A stretch of DNA of 64,000 nt, from contig OENT01000760.1 in the NCBI GenBank assembly GCA_900239685.1, forward strand, positions 1 to 64,000, read 5' to 3'. How positions within the stretch are numbered: the first letter of the stretch is position 1; each line of letters opens with the position of its first letter. Both the position numbers and the translations under genes were made by a program. The DNA comes from Rotaria macrura (lineage: Eukaryota; Rotifera; Eurotatoria; Philodinida; Philodinidae). Positions 48,457 through 62,474 of this stretch are shown here, one piece after another. Below the pieces are notes generated by a model. That model was given only the letters and a program-made list of their open reading frames with translations. It ran no database searches and was not told the origin of the DNA.

Positions 48457-51400
48457 TCAAAGAAAGTCGTCTTCGTCCGACTGCGATACAGGATGAATGC
48501 TGTTGTTATTTTTGTTTTTGGAATGTTTGTCTCTTGAATCAACATCCGATGCTGAACTTGTTTCATCATGTTGGCGAATGATTTTTATCTGACCTCTACT
48601 TGGTTGTGGAGGTGTTAGTGATAAACTTGAATCTTCATTCTAAAATACAAGAATAAACAAAAGAATGAAAAGAAGTCAAATAAAGGTTTTCTTACTTTTT
48701 CTTGTTCAGGACGTTCCACGATATCACTTATGGATGATCCTGGTGATGTAGTTCGCATTCGATTTGTAACTATTGCATTAGTATCATGTTTAACAGGTGA
48801 CAATGTTCGAGCTCTTGTCGGATAAATATCTGCTACAAAAAAAAGAGAACGAAAATTAATTTTGAATTAGTTTGCTTCGATTTTTCTTCTTTTCGACTAA
48901 CCAGGTTGATTTCGATTTAATAGTCTATCACTGCCACTCGTCGACGAACTCGATGAAGATGTTGATAATGTTTTCCTATGAGTATCCATGACGATTGGTG
49001 TTCGTATGTCGGGATGTTCGAGGATATTCGGTGCACTACCGGTTCCATGTTCATTTGCATTTGTCGGCTTTGTTGTTATCGAAGTTAAACGCCGATGACT
49101 TTTATCCTCGATTGTCGATGGTTTTATAGTTACTTCGGGATGTTCAAAGATACGATCGTTACTTTGTGAAATACTTTTTTGTCTTTCATTCGTTCCATTT
49201 TTCGATGTTAATATACTTCTGAATTATAAAAAAAGAAAGAAAGACAATTCATCTGCTATTCAACACAAAATCGATTCTGTTCTCTCGTCGATTAACAATT
49301 GCTATAGTAATAGAACATGGTTATTCACAAGTTTTGTCAATGTTTCTTCTGTGTTATTTTTATTTTCTAAAATAATCATTTTTGATTTGAAGTCTAAGAT
49401 TTAAATAAACAACAGTAGAATAATTTATGTTTTCATGCAGAACACTATTGAGTTAATTGCAACGGAAACGAAATCATACGAGTGGAAAATAAAGCCTCTT
49501 TTTCTTTTTATTCAACAAATCTTACTCAGGTAAATTCAGTAATGTTTGATCTTTATTCCAATTGAATTTGTGTGTATGTGAGCTGAGATCTTGCAGTGAA
49601 GTCGAAGCTGGCATTGCATTCGCTGTTGTTCCTTGTGTTTGTCCACTTAACTTAACAGTTGGCATACGTCTTACTGATGAATAATCGATTTCTATGACAG
49701 TATAAAACAACAGAACAAAAAGTGTTAGAGAAAATAAAACACAGCTGTTACTATTTGGTTTTTAATACTAAGCAAACTTAGTCGTTTATAATATGGAAGA
49801 AAAGAAAAAGAGTAATTCATATCGGATGTCGTCAAGATAAACTGCTTCATTGAGGGAAAGTTCTATGTATTATCGTGTCATATGAAAATTAGAGGAAACT
49901 ACAGTCACACGCACACGCACACATCCAAACATAGATATAGCCACAAATTAGCTTTCTTTCAAGGTCATGCAAAAGAAAGAAAGAGATTTTTAAAGAAATG
50001 AAGACGTCTGTTATGCATTCCCATCGTCAGTTGGCTTAGAAAACTTGATTTTTGCATTTATACATGGGAGAAAAAAGCACTTAATAATGGTGCCCATTGC
50101 ATACATTCGATAATGATAATGTTGAATGTCAGAAGAAAACCAATGTTTTTGTGGACTATATTGTTGATAAAATTACTGCGAAGGTCATCTATCAGAAGTG
50201 TGTTCTGCTGTGTAGAACTTAAATTACATAGAGAAATAAGCTCTGTTTAACATAATAAGACTATTGACATGTTTATACGTACTGTCGTTGCAATCTTAGA
50301 TATCTCTGGAGAACACGAACAAATTTTTAACAAGCAAGTTACGCTTTTTTCTTGTCTTGAATATTTCTTCTGTCATTGATAGTTTGTGTTTTTTTAAATT
50401 TTAACTTCTATGAAGATGACTTCATTTTTCTTTTAGATTTTGGCAAAAAGAAAGAAAACTGAAGGAGAAAAGTGACAGTAATCGCTTTTCATTATTCAAC
50501 ATCGTAGCAAGATAAAATACTTGTTGATAAGAATGTGCGCATGAACATCGAATAATGACATGGAAGCAAGAGAGAGACAGAGACAGAGACAGAAAGAACA
50601 AAAACTTTTCCTTAGATATAAATAGGAATCAAGCCATCTCTCTCTTGATTCAGTTTGTTAACAGGGAGAAAGAAAAAAATCCTCTATTAAGCCTTCACGG
50701 AAACAACTGCAATATGGCAGGATGGCTTTGTGCACCTTATTTTAGTTTCTTTCATACTTATTAACACAAAATTTTGACATATTTGCACATGATTCTATCG
50801 AAAAATCTATTAATTATCTTGAATCAACAAAAAAGAAGACATGATGATAAACAAATTCATAAAAGCCCAAGAAACTAATAATAATATCGATTCTAAGATT
50901 CTATGAATATAATAATCTATCGTGTTCTTCTCTTGAACGAGAACGATGACTAGTGTAGCAATAAGATTTTCAAGTCTTACAAACGACCTACTTCAAGAAG
51001 ATCAGTAGTATTTTCTTCTATTTCTTATCACCCAATCACTGTATATTTTTGACGAGAACGATTACTCGTTTTTTTATTTGTTTCCGTGTTGACTCGTTCG
51101 TCGGTGCTTGTCGTTTTTCCTTTTCCCTCTCTCTTTCTTTATCTTTTTCTTTTCTGCTCGGCAAGCTTGCAAATGAGTAAGATGACCAGAAGTAAAAAGA
51201 TTCACGCTTCTCTCGTCTTTAACTCGATCAAATGAGAAAACGATAGAAGAAGAAAAAAACAACGTTCATCGCAATGATGACATAGTTTTCCATTGTCGAT
51301 ACTTTTCGATCATACATGAAAATAAGAGCGAATATAACACGGAGGACATTTCTTTTTTCTTTCTTTTTGTGAACGATTCCTTGATAGTTCAGCATTTTTC

Positions 51401-54400
51401 TATTGTTTATGTTGTTTTTTCTTTTTTCGTTACAATGATCTTGTTTAATGAAAGAACAAAATTATCATTCGAAGCATCTATTCACTTCCTCAATCAAGAT
51501 AAAACTAGTCTCTATAGATACATAGATGGACTAATAACAAATTTATTCTTCAACACATCAGATGTCTTCTTTTCTATGTCCATGGAAAGAAAAACAAAGA
51601 TAGGAAACGTATGTATCTCTCGAAGCCCTACGCAATACCTTGAGACTGAATCTCCATCTACATAGATAGCTGATACTTGTATTCGATTTGATCTCTATGG
51701 AAATAGCGAGTGTTAAATCTGATAATAAATGAGATATAGAGAGGATTCTCATGATGATATTGTTTTGTAAATAAATAAATATATATATATATATATTGAA
51801 AAACAAAATAGTTATGCTTCTATGTTTATGATGTTCTATTTACTAATTAGATGGCTTCGATGATTACAAATATATCGTATGGCTGTCTAGGACGACTTCC
51901 TGACATCAGCGGAAGCTTGTTGAAGATTTTAATTGAATTATTCAGGCAAAGAGATTCACCACTCACATCAGTCTCATGCAGGAAATCGGGCATCAAATGA
52001 GGTTAGTTTGATATAAATATGTCTTGTAATGAATGTTCCTTTGAAACTTACTTGGATTTGAGAGAAGCATTAGATGCTAGAATATATTAACTTATAAAAG
52101 TTGCTTATTTAATAGATAGCGAACAATGCATGTGCCAATGTGTGATTCGGGAAAACGATCGAAGGAATATGAGGAAGCGAAGGATGGTGGATCTCTCTTT
52201 TCTTTCTCTTGCAATCTCGTTGCCTCTCCGATTCTTTACACTTATTCATCAATAGAAAAGAAAAAGCAGAAGAAAATAAATGAGAAGAAAGAATGTGATG
52301 CACATTTTTGTGGTATTTTTTTTAGAAACATAAAACAATGAAGCGTAGACCTAAAACATCAAACATGAAAGAAAAGCCTATTAAAAAAGTACATATTGCA
52401 TTGCTACTCTAGTTTCAAGTGCTGATTACTTATTGTTTCTGTCCTAAGAAATTTATTCGACGAACAATTTTCGAACAAATTTTTGTTTTATACGAAAGCC
52501 CACTTATTCCATGCTTGTTGATATGAATGAAGTAAATAAACGCCCATTTAATTTAAACACTACGTGAAAACATGCATGCAACGCACTACATAAGCAATGT
52601 CATGCAATGTATTAACGATGAAATGATAAAATAATAACAAAAAAATAACAACAGAGAACAATAAAATAGAGAGACATAATCCGTCAATGGCTTCTTCTTT
52701 TCTTTGAAAATACTATCTCCATAAAAGTACATCGAGAAACATAGGCTGAAATCATGAGTAATAAATGTAACGCCGAAAAAAATAAAATAGATAACCATGC
52801 CTAATTAGTCGACCTAACGCAACTGTCAGCCAGTCAACTTTACTATATTTTTCTCTCGCTTACTTTTTTCCTATAATATGTTACATAAAACTCGTAAATA
52901 TCTTTAGAAGTCTTTTTCCTTTTCTTTCTTTCATGAATAAAAATGAACGCAATACATAAGAACCTTTTCTTTCTGTTTTTGAAATGTCTTCAAAAAGCTT
53001 GTGATTACCTTTAGGTTGTAAATTGTTTGTATAGGACGTCTTAGTCATAATACGATGTTGATAGTCACGATAATTTTCTTCAACTCTCTACAAACAAAGC
53101 GATAGAAGTATAAGGAAAACAAATGGAATGAATAAATTCTAATGTTTTCAACAAACGTCAGCTTCTCGATCAAGTTCAAGCATTCGTAATTTAGCATCTT
53201 CAATAAATTGGTTGTAATTTGATGATGTTGAATATCGAGTTTGATTTAATTGAACATCACTTGCTGATTTAATTACATGAGACAAATAATCACCACCGTG
53301 ATTACTTGGAAAACGACCATTCAAACTTAGTATTAAAAGAAAAGAGTACAGCACAATAAATACTTAGTACGTCTTCGAGCTCGATGAAGAACAACTAATT
53401 TTTCTTTTCTACTTACTAAGGCTCGGGCTCATTCGATGATTGTAATAGAGCGATTTGTGTTTTCAAATCAATCAATTCATCATTTACGACTCTTTGACCA
53501 ACTTGCTGATTATCGAGAACACTTTTTAATTCACGCACAATGCCTCGCTTTAAAACAAAACAATAAGTTACTTCATTTTTATCGCTTATATATTATTTTT
53601 CTTACAGAATTGGTAGAGTGTTCTCGAGGTGATGAACTACTACTATCATGATAATGTCGATCTTGACGAAGCAATGACGGAAATTGAAAATCGAGGTTGA
53701 AAAACATATATTTACTTACGCGAGCGTCGTGGTTGACTATGTTGAAAAAGAATAAATTAGCAAATGAAAGAAATGAAGTGAAGAAGAAAAGAATCAACGA
53801 CTCCAAAGTCTCTCTACCCTGTCATATTATTCAATTGTGATTTTAAAACAGCATTCTCTTCACGAATCGATTGATAATCAATCACCTAAATCAATCAAAC
53901 ATGAAATGGGGAAAAAAGAGTATTCATTTTTCTTGGTTCACTTGTTTAGTTTTTTCACGTAAAATTTCATTTTCATTCTGTAAAACTTTGATTTCACTTT
54001 GTAAACGATGAATGGTTGACTAAGAATAAAAAGAAACTTGTAAACCATAAATGAATACAGGCTCTTGAGATATTCATTTTTACGTCAGCTTCTGAATAAT
54101 GCTTTCGTAATGATGCTACTTCAGTTTTAGTTTGTTCTGCTAAGAGACGTTCTTCACTAAGACGTCTTTGTTCCTCTATGAATAGAACAAGAAAATTAGT
54201 TTTTTCAAAGCTGATTAAAAATAGTATTATTAAGATTTACCTTGATTTCTCATTTCATTTATCTGCATATACTTATTTCGTTCTGTAAATTCTTGCTCCT
54301 TTTGTAATCGTAATCTAATTACGAAAGACAAAAGAAACGTGTTTCATATCAGAACATTCTCGTTGCAATTAGAATCTTTACTTTTCAAATTTCATTTGAA

Positions 54401-57400
54401 CTTGTTGTTCAACGTTTAATTCCATATTTGATACTGCTGCTTCTCGTTTACGAATATCATCTTCAAGACGTTTTGCTCGTTCAGTTTCTAATGCCACAGA
54501 TCTTCGAAGAACAATTTTTTATTAATTCATTAACGAAAAATTGCAATCTTAGATAAAAAAAAATTGTCCAACGAAAGAGAAGAACACTATTTGCTATAGT
54601 TGGAATAATAGATCCAAAATTGATTTTACACATGTAACAAATTTGATTCTATAATGATTTATTTTTCTCAAATAACAACTCGAGTAATTTCCTGCTTTAC
54701 TTCCTGAGAGAAACAAACATGATCTTCATCAATATTTATTTATTTTTGCTAAAGAGGCATGAACGAGTAGTCCATTAGGAAAGCATTGTCTTGTTCCTTT
54801 AGACTGTTACCTGGTTTGTATGTCTATTCTACATCACATCACTTCAAAACGTTGTAATTATCAGCAATTAAATAGAGTCACTCATTCGCATTAGACTATA
54901 TTTTCATTTAGTATTTATTGCCGACTCTGTATAAATTTACATGTACCGAAAAAGATTTATGAATGCGTATTCTATCAGGAACAGAATAGAAAAAATACTG
55001 ATAATTTATAGGCACAACGTATGAATGAAAAAAATCTATCGTATTGATAAATATTTTAGCATGTTCATTAACTCATTTCTTCTGAACGCAATGATAAAAA
55101 ACTTGAAGACGATGGGAAGAGAAAGAAGGATCGAAAAAGAAAAATTGGCATAAATTGGTGGGTGCGCTTCGTATTACCTTCAAAGAGGCGTGCTCAAAAG
55201 AGTAGTTTAGTGTTTAACATTTATAGAACTTAATTATTAGTAATAATGAAACCACATAAAGTAGCTTAGTACTATGCCAGTCTTCCATTTTAAGCAGCCA
55301 GAAAGAATCCTGAGATGAATATAATTCTACATGGATTCATACTTTTAGGTCTTCTTAAAAGAGTTACATCAATTTTTCATGGTCAAATACGAACTTGAAC
55401 ACGGAAAAATAAAGAGAAATTCTTGATATTACATAATTTTGTTGCAGAAGATTTCTACAATTTCAGAAGTTTTAACAATGTAAATGGTTGCATAATTGAG
55501 GAAATCTTTAACTTGAAAAAATGAACAGAAGTTCTTAGGATGTAATCAGCATTGAAACTGGAATCATTTCAAACAGAATTTTCGGATAATGCTTTTGTTC
55601 ATGAAAAATTTCGACCTTAGAAGTTCTCCTACTACAATGATATTGCGACAAAACGCATGTCAATCTATCATGCAAGAGCCATTAGTTCATACCGTTAAAA
55701 GATTCTATTATTCGATAAAATTTGTCTAGATGTAAAAAATATGAAAACAAAAGTCATGAATGACTTCAAGCTACTGCCATATTAAATTCTCTAATAGAAT
55801 ATACTTTGATGATGGCGAACGTTTTTGTTTCTAGATTTATGTTTCTGTTTACATTCAGACATAAACTAGATGTAATAGCTTATTAATGATATTAGATCAG
55901 CACACGGCTTCAAGCATCACCAATGAGTAGTTTCTGGATAAAATAATAAAAGCGTACAATAACAGAAAATAAACGGGAATATTTCGAAAGAAAAATTTTC
56001 ATCGTGAATATCGGATATTGAATTTAAACTATACCGTTCTCGTAGTTCAAGATTTCTTTGATTTTCTGTATCTCGAAGTTTCATTATTCTTAATTCTTCA
56101 AGAAATGTTTGCCGCTGTGCATATAAATCTCGTCGTTCATTCTACACAATACGAAAAAAATAACATGATCATTTTGATAATCGAATCAAGCAAACTTCAA
56201 GTTCAGATTTAAATCGATCTCCAATACGTAATTCTTTTTCATTTAATGTATCTTGTTTCGATTTATAAAGTGTTTCAAGCTAAGAACAAAACGAATGAAG
56301 TAAAATACAACGAGTATGATTGAGTACAATCATGACGAACTTCTTTCCGAAGTGTTTGTAATTCCAATTGACATTTTGAACGTTCCTCATCACGAACTTT
56401 TTGAATTTCATTCTCACGAAACTGATCCATCTGAATACAAATTGTATATGAATATAAATGAAAAGCAGTCAAACGTTTCTCCTCTCACCTGTTGTTGAAG
56501 ACTTTCTTTCGTTCTTAGTTCGATATTCTTTTGAAATAGCACTAGCTTCTCTTCAGTTGACAAATTATGCATCGATGTTAAATCATCTCGCCGATTGCTA
56601 TACATGGCATCAAGATGATTCAGTTTTTCATCTAGATAACAAAATAAAACAATGAAAAATCGCATTGTGCTAAAATCATCTTTTAAATAACATTAACTCT
56701 TAATTCTTGTCAATATTTTTATAGAATAGAGTCACGTCGAGTTTGAAAGTTTGCTCGTCGTTCTCTCCCACTCAACACGTACGATAGGACATTATTTCTA
56801 TTGCTAATATCCACACTCCTACACACAGTAAGTATAATAATAAAGCAGATGTTTCTATTTATGATTGTTCTTTATGCTTTACATTTGTTTTTGTCTCTGT
56901 GAAGTATTCTTCGAACTTTTCCTTAATGTAAGTTTACATTTACAATGAAAAAGGAAAATCTTGTGACATGATGATTCATGAGAACTGTTTCTCAAATTAT
57001 CATACGAGAGCACTATGAATAATAGTAGGGAGATGAATAGATCTCGACAAATGTTTCCTATCTATCAACGAGTCGATCAGCATTCTTCCATATTTGAAAG
57101 AAAAAAACCACGAAAATCATGCCATTCATGCCTAATAACACTACTCAAACTGTTTGTTTTGGTGTGAAGATTTCTAGATAGTTCTTGAACGAATGATAAA
57201 ATAAAATGTGCGTGTTGAATTTAATTTACTTGGCACATTTCAAGGAAGTCAAGCAGTTCACGTTCATCGAAATGAAACTTTGATATAATTGAATTGTTTT
57301 AAAATAGTTTTCAATTGCCATTGCATTTTGCAATTGAAAATAGTTAAATAGGATTGAAATTATTGTTTTTAATCTCTTTCTTATTTTAGCCACAGAACTA

Positions 57401-60400
57401 CAAACTTTTCTGTCTTGAGTATACGCACTCACTTTCCCAACGGAACAGTGCGCGTTAATTTTGGAAGTTTCTCCCACATTGACGACAATCTATACTATAA
57501 CGTTTGGCAACTCGATTTATATAGTAGTTGCTTCAAACAGACACATTCACCATACATGCGAATGTTTGCACATAATAAACTTAGTATAGTTAAGATTAAA
57601 GAAAATGAGTTTCAGTTTTAAGCTTTATGAGCAGTGTGCTAACAAATGTTTTTGTAAGAATTTCAAAAATCATTATAAAGGATACTCGTAACTGTGTAGT
57701 TAACGCTTTCTCAATTCTAGTGATCTTGATACACTAAACTCTTCATAGTAATAGTTGCATTCATAAAGCTACTAACCTAATAATAAGACATAGTTAGTTC
57801 ATCAATCGAGGAAACTCAAGTAAAAATAACTATATAACTGATTCGACGGAGCACGTAGTTAATAAACTATGAGCTTTGATTAATTTTAATGAACCTATAT
57901 CACGGAAGTTTTGGTTTAAATTGCTTGTTTACTTGTCTGTTGTTTAGATACTTTTGGAGAGTAGAAAAGGTTAACAGTTAGAAACTGAATTTCATTATCA
58001 TTGTCTCTCTATACATAATCAGCATTATCTTCTGTCATAAGTCAAATTAATTGCAAGTGAATACATGAATAAACCCAAAAGAGATATCTGTAAATAGAAT
58101 AAATTGATCTATTGTGTGATAGTTTTGACACAATATCTTTTCTCGATTTTCGACTATGTATAGCTCACTGAAATGAAACTAAGTTAGCCAGCAAGAATGA
58201 GCATTTCATATTCTTTCTAATTACATGTTTAAGATGCTTTTTTTCTGACTTACGGTTCATTCGTTAAGAGTAAATCTTGGAAGGAATCAAAAAATGACAC
58301 TTGCACACAATTTTTCATGCATTCCATTCGGGTATTTTGATCGAAATAGCCTTGATATAAGCTATGAGAAAATCTTTTTCTAAATCAATTTATTGAGCGT
58401 AGTTGCTACAAGGGATCGAAATCAATTCATGTTACACACGGGAATTCGGATACCATGATGTTTTTGGAAATCACTGAGTCATGATGTATAGAGTAGCCCT
58501 TCGAAGAATATTTACAACTTATGAATCTTTTTAGTTCTAGCTACTTGTAACCAATGCTTTCCTAGAAAGTTAAATGCTCTACAATACTGGAGGGGTAAAA
58601 AATATTCAAAAGTATCATTCAAACAAGTTATAAATGACGGGGAAACGCCTACTTTGTTCAGTACGAACAATTCTACTTTGATTTACTCATGTATTGACAC
58701 ACAATCGATCATCCATAAGCCAAGCACGTTCTGGAACCACATTTAGAGAGTCTATCAAATTCTGATTCAGATTGACTACTGTAGAATCTCTTTAATGAGT
58801 TACATGTGGTTGAAAATCGAACGTGTACGTTGTATCAAGACTTTCACGCAATAGGTTAAGTCGTTGTGATACAAACGTGTGTTGATATTTTTAAATAGCT
58901 AAGTTTCATTGACGGACTGTCAAAACCAGCAAGTTAGACTCAGAATCTAATCCTCTTCATGAATATATGATCTGAACTTTCTGTTCTGAAATAAAACGTT
59001 TTCCCTTCAAATAAAAAGACTAAGCCAGCTCACATTGACGCTCGTAACAAATAGAAAAAGCTTTTTCCTATCATTTTGAACTTCCCTGTCGGGTATAATA
59101 GCACACTTTAAACTGTATTGTATTACAGACTTGAATTTTCAACAAAATCATGAATTACAATAGGATTGAATTTCCTTTGTAAAGCATGATAGATTTTGCG
59201 ACTTGGTATTTTGCATAGCGAAGTTGATTCTACAGCTTGATAGTGAAAAGATTTTCTATCAGTGGATCGTGCCAATTTTCAGTCCAAGTGCAAAAGTAGA
59301 CAATACAACAAAGTCTTTTAGATTCATCTCATTTCAGTTCATTCAAGTGGTTACTCCAAGTATATCAACTGTCAGTCAAAACATAGTTCTATGAACATAC
59401 GTGTGGAAAATCCGTGAAACTTTGATGTTATCTTTCATTTTTTTATTCTCTCGAATTGTGTCTAAGCAGTAGAAAACTGAGCGAATCTTTTGCTCTCGGA
59501 GTCTAGCATCATGGAGTATCTTCAATCATATTGACATAGATTCACAACGAAAGATTAGATCGCTCAAAATTGTGAGAATGAAAAGCATTTGAATAAAAAT
59601 GTAACTACAAATGGATATTGTTGTTTGTTAAAAATAATTCATTAATCACCAAAAAAATAGAGAAATGTATTAGCTTTCGGATGAATGGAAAGAGATCACT
59701 AGTTGGACTTTAGTATCGAATCAATTCTGAATTTTCTGAAGAATATTTTCTATGACTATCAGATTCTTAGAAACAAGATTAAAATAGAAATTTCCTTTCC
59801 TAATGCATATATTGATCACTATTTATCCTTGGTTGGCTCTTCTCAAAGAAGCCTCTCAAGCATTGATTTCTTTCATGGACCATACTCACATGTCTTCTAT
59901 CAATATTTCGAGATTAAAGAATCCATAGTAGCAGTTCAAAATTATGCATGTTTTTCTAAATCTGGCCAATGGTCGTGAACCCATCGACTTATTAGAGCAA
60001 TACAATTGATACAGGAAGCATTGAGATCACGGAGTCAAATATCGTTGACTCGTTATTTACTGAAGAAATTCATAACAAAAAAAAGAACGACAAGAGAACT
60101 GGTAGTGACCTGAAAATGATTTAGTTACTTCTATGACCGAAGCCTATAAATGACTAACAAGAATTAAATTATGTTGAGTTCGAATATTTCGTTTATTGTC
60201 TTAGAATTGATTTCTTGTACCAACAATGCAATCCATTATAAGCATAAAAATGATGATTGAAATGTGTATCTATGAGAAGATTGAATTCGATAAAAGTCGA
60301 AGTGTCATGTCTAGTTAGAAATCTAACTTAACCATATAAAAACGTAATGAGGATATCTCTTTCAAGTAGGGGAGCAACAAATCTCGAATGGCTTTGGGAT

Positions 60401-61767
60401 TTGTCACCAAATCTCTGAGGTTTGGACTTGGTTGTGGTTTCTTGATTTGTGGTATGGTTAGAATTGAGTTCCTATCTGTGGATTTCGTCTAGATTTGGAT
60501 CACAGGGTTGTTTATATTACTTTGTTCAGCTTAGATGTGGGATTCCGGATTAGTGATACGTTTGGTGTTTGGCGTTTTGACTTGGATTTGGGTCTTAAAT
60601 TTAGATTTAGACTTGGGATTTGTTTTCAATCGAACATGAGTCAAACTTTGCAGTCGTACTGCACTGAAACCAAATCTCAACCCAATTCCTAACCGTAATG
60701 ATACAGACCAAATCCAAATCTATACCGAATCTAAACAAATTTTCATCAACTTTTGAAGCTTGAGATTCTTTTCTCCCTTGTGAGACTTTATCTTGAAAAT
60801 CCTCATAAGATTTAGATAATTTAACACCAAACCCAAACACAAATCTCAGTCGAGAACAAATCTAGTTGCACCAAATCCCAAGGCGTTGGATTTGTTGCAC
60901 CCCTACTTTCAACGAAAAGTAATTCAAGTATTATTGTGTGCACTAGAATTTCTGTGAAGCTCCTAAAAAAATCTATTGAAAGTTGACTTTTCTATGAAAT
61001 CTTATCAAATTTATTTCTTAATAGGATGATTTCTATGTATGGATTGGTCGTTTAGAAGAAGAATCGGAAACTAACCAAGAGTCGATCCAGCAATAGAACC
61101 AGTCCATAAATCGTTCGATGTTTGTGCGCTGATACTATGAGATGAACCTGGTAACCATGATGAAATACATGTGAGCATTGACATTAATAGATTTGTATGA
61201 CCATTGGTTTCACTATTTGATTTCTAAATACATGAGTGAAATATATAATCTAAGATTAATTTATGGAAAGCTCTTACAATTCTCTTATAAAAACTTGACT
61301 CAGTTGAGATATTAAGTAGACGAAGAATTTCTTCATCGGACATAATCTACAAGTAAGACATGATCTATTGTGTTCCTTTTCTTTCTTCAACAATAATTAA
61401 ATATATACTTTATAATCATTAATATTTGCTTCTGGTACAAAAACACTTGTTGTATATTCATATTTTTGCCCTTGAAAATAATCAAGAATCAATGCATTAA
61501 GTGCACGAACGAAAAGTGTCGGTTGTGAAGATGCAGATGTAAATCGAATTTGATTATCGACACCACCACGTAGCTCATGAATTAAACGACCACGTAAATG
61601 AGACTAAATTATTGCATCAAACGAAGTTACTTTTTGTAGAAAGAATATATTAGAAGATTTATTGCATTTACTTTGACATTATCAACGATGCCTTTTGATT
61701 TCATTAAATCAAATAATTTAATTCGAAGATCTCTTCCACTAAGGCCATTCGCTTCAATAGTCGTCAT
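48457..61767 (-). CDS. OFD1: OFD1-like centriole/basal-body protein
   Basis: The minus-strand start is the ATG at 61767-61765. Firm N-terminal exons are 61672-61767, 61409-61603, 61278-61346 and 61076-61223. They encode a LisH domain (LMKSKGIVDNVKSHLRGRLI) followed by the OFD1-specific YEYTTSVFVPEANIN and a short helix. After a 4.2-kb intron come about 18 small exons (about 56815 to 48457) of coiled coil, with segments that track vertebrate OFD1 from memory: EKLNHLDAMYSNRR, DLYAQRQTFLEELR, DYQSIREENAVLKSQLNN, FIEDAKLRMLELDREAD, ENYRDYQHRIM. A Ser/Pro-rich tail ends in an acidic SDEDDFL; human OFD1 also ends acidic. OFD1 sits at centriole distal ends and is needed for ciliogenesis. The junction between the fourth exon (phase 1) and the next (about 56740-56815) does not fit, so at least one exon is unplaced. 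Exon limits around 53.6-53.75 kb are also uncertain. Estimated length is about 850-900 residues. Confidence 0.85.
49740..52990 (-). other. Long intron of the OFD1-like gene (C-terminal part)
   Basis: About 3.2 kb between the exon ending in QHRIMTK and the Ser/Pro-rich tail exons. A+T-rich, with simple repeats (GAGACA repeats near 50570; AT run near 51777-51797). No recognisable gene or transposon. Confidence 0.55.
56830..61075 (-). other. Long intron of the OFD1-like gene (after the LisH exons)
   Basis: About 4.2 kb. At least one small OFD1 exon is expected here because the flanking exon phases do not match, but I could not locate it. A hAT-type element occupies 60367-60905. The remaining sequence shows only chance frames. 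Confidence 0.5.
60359..60913. mobile_element. Non-autonomous hAT-type element in an OFD1 intron
   Basis: The element (60367-60905, 539 bp) starts TAGGGGAGCAACAAATC and ends GATTTGTTGCACCCCTA, inverse with one mismatch. The flanks CTTTCAAG (60359-60366) and CTTTCAAC (60906-60913) agree in 7 of 8 bases, consistent with an aged 8-bp hAT target duplication. Both halves are filled with GGATTTGG/AAATCC-like repeats in opposite orientation, probably subterminal binding repeats. No transposase frame; short open frames inside it (60495-60692 +, 60607-60840 -) are repeat-derived. Confidence 0.8.
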
Positions 61768-61964
61768 CTTTTGACTAACTCTTGATAATAAGAAAAAATA
61801 CGATAAATTTCATTTAAGTCTCTAGTTACAAAACCACAATCACCATAGTCAATACGTTTCCTATCACAATGCCTCTATATTCAACTTGGATAATGTTTCA
61901 TGATTCTTCTTTTTTATTGGTTCTATTTCAACCAGTCATGAAATCCTACGTCACGAAACAAAAA

Positions 61965-61985
61965 AACAACAACAACAACAACAAA
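61965..61985. repeat. AAC microsatellite
   Basis: About six tandem AAC triplets preceded by an A run, in the OFD1/C45 divergent upstream region. Confidence 0.85.
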
Positions 61986-62346
61986 CTAGTTGTAGTCAGA
62001 TGATAAACCGGCTTTGATTCCATTATTCTCATACAATATTATCACAGTTAACATTAACCACTATGTTGATTCAGTATTTTTCTATGAGATTTATTATTTT
62101 GCAAAGACATTGAATGAAGAGATCAGATAATAATAACAGATGATTTAGATAACGTATGAAATTCATCGTTTCTGCTTATGGTGCCTACAATCGATTTGTT
62201 GCAGGTATAGCACTTTTAACCGTTTGAATAAAATGATAGGTTTTTCTTTAGATCGACGACACTCTTAAAACGAACCGCTCTAATTGATAACACACACTAC
62301 AGAGTGTGAGGGCTGCGGTGTCGCTGATCAAAAGAAATACCAAATT

Positions 62347-62366
62347 ATATATATATATATATATTC
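62347..62366. repeat. AT microsatellite
   Basis: About ten AT dinucleotides roughly 110 bases before the ATG of the C45 gene. Confidence 0.85.
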
Positions 62367-62474
62367 ATTTGCACGTGCATACCTTTCATTCACTCACCTG
62401 TTATCGTATAGAAGAATTTTTTTTACATTTTCTGTATCTTTGTAGCTGTTACATACGTGGTTAGAGAGCGTAGT

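Larger units (their letters stand above)
61768..62474. promoter_or_regulatory. Shared upstream region of OFD1-like and C45 genes
   Basis: The 707 bases lie between two divergently oriented start codons and must carry the promoters of both genes unless upstream non-coding exons exist. It holds an AAC repeat (61965-61985) and an AT run (62347-62366). No TATA box, X-box or other motif can be assigned with confidence. Confidence 0.5.

Noticed and set aside
60495-60840. Open frames on both strands near 60.5-60.8 kb
   Set aside because: Both are made by short GATTTGG/CCAAATC repeats inside the hAT-type element.
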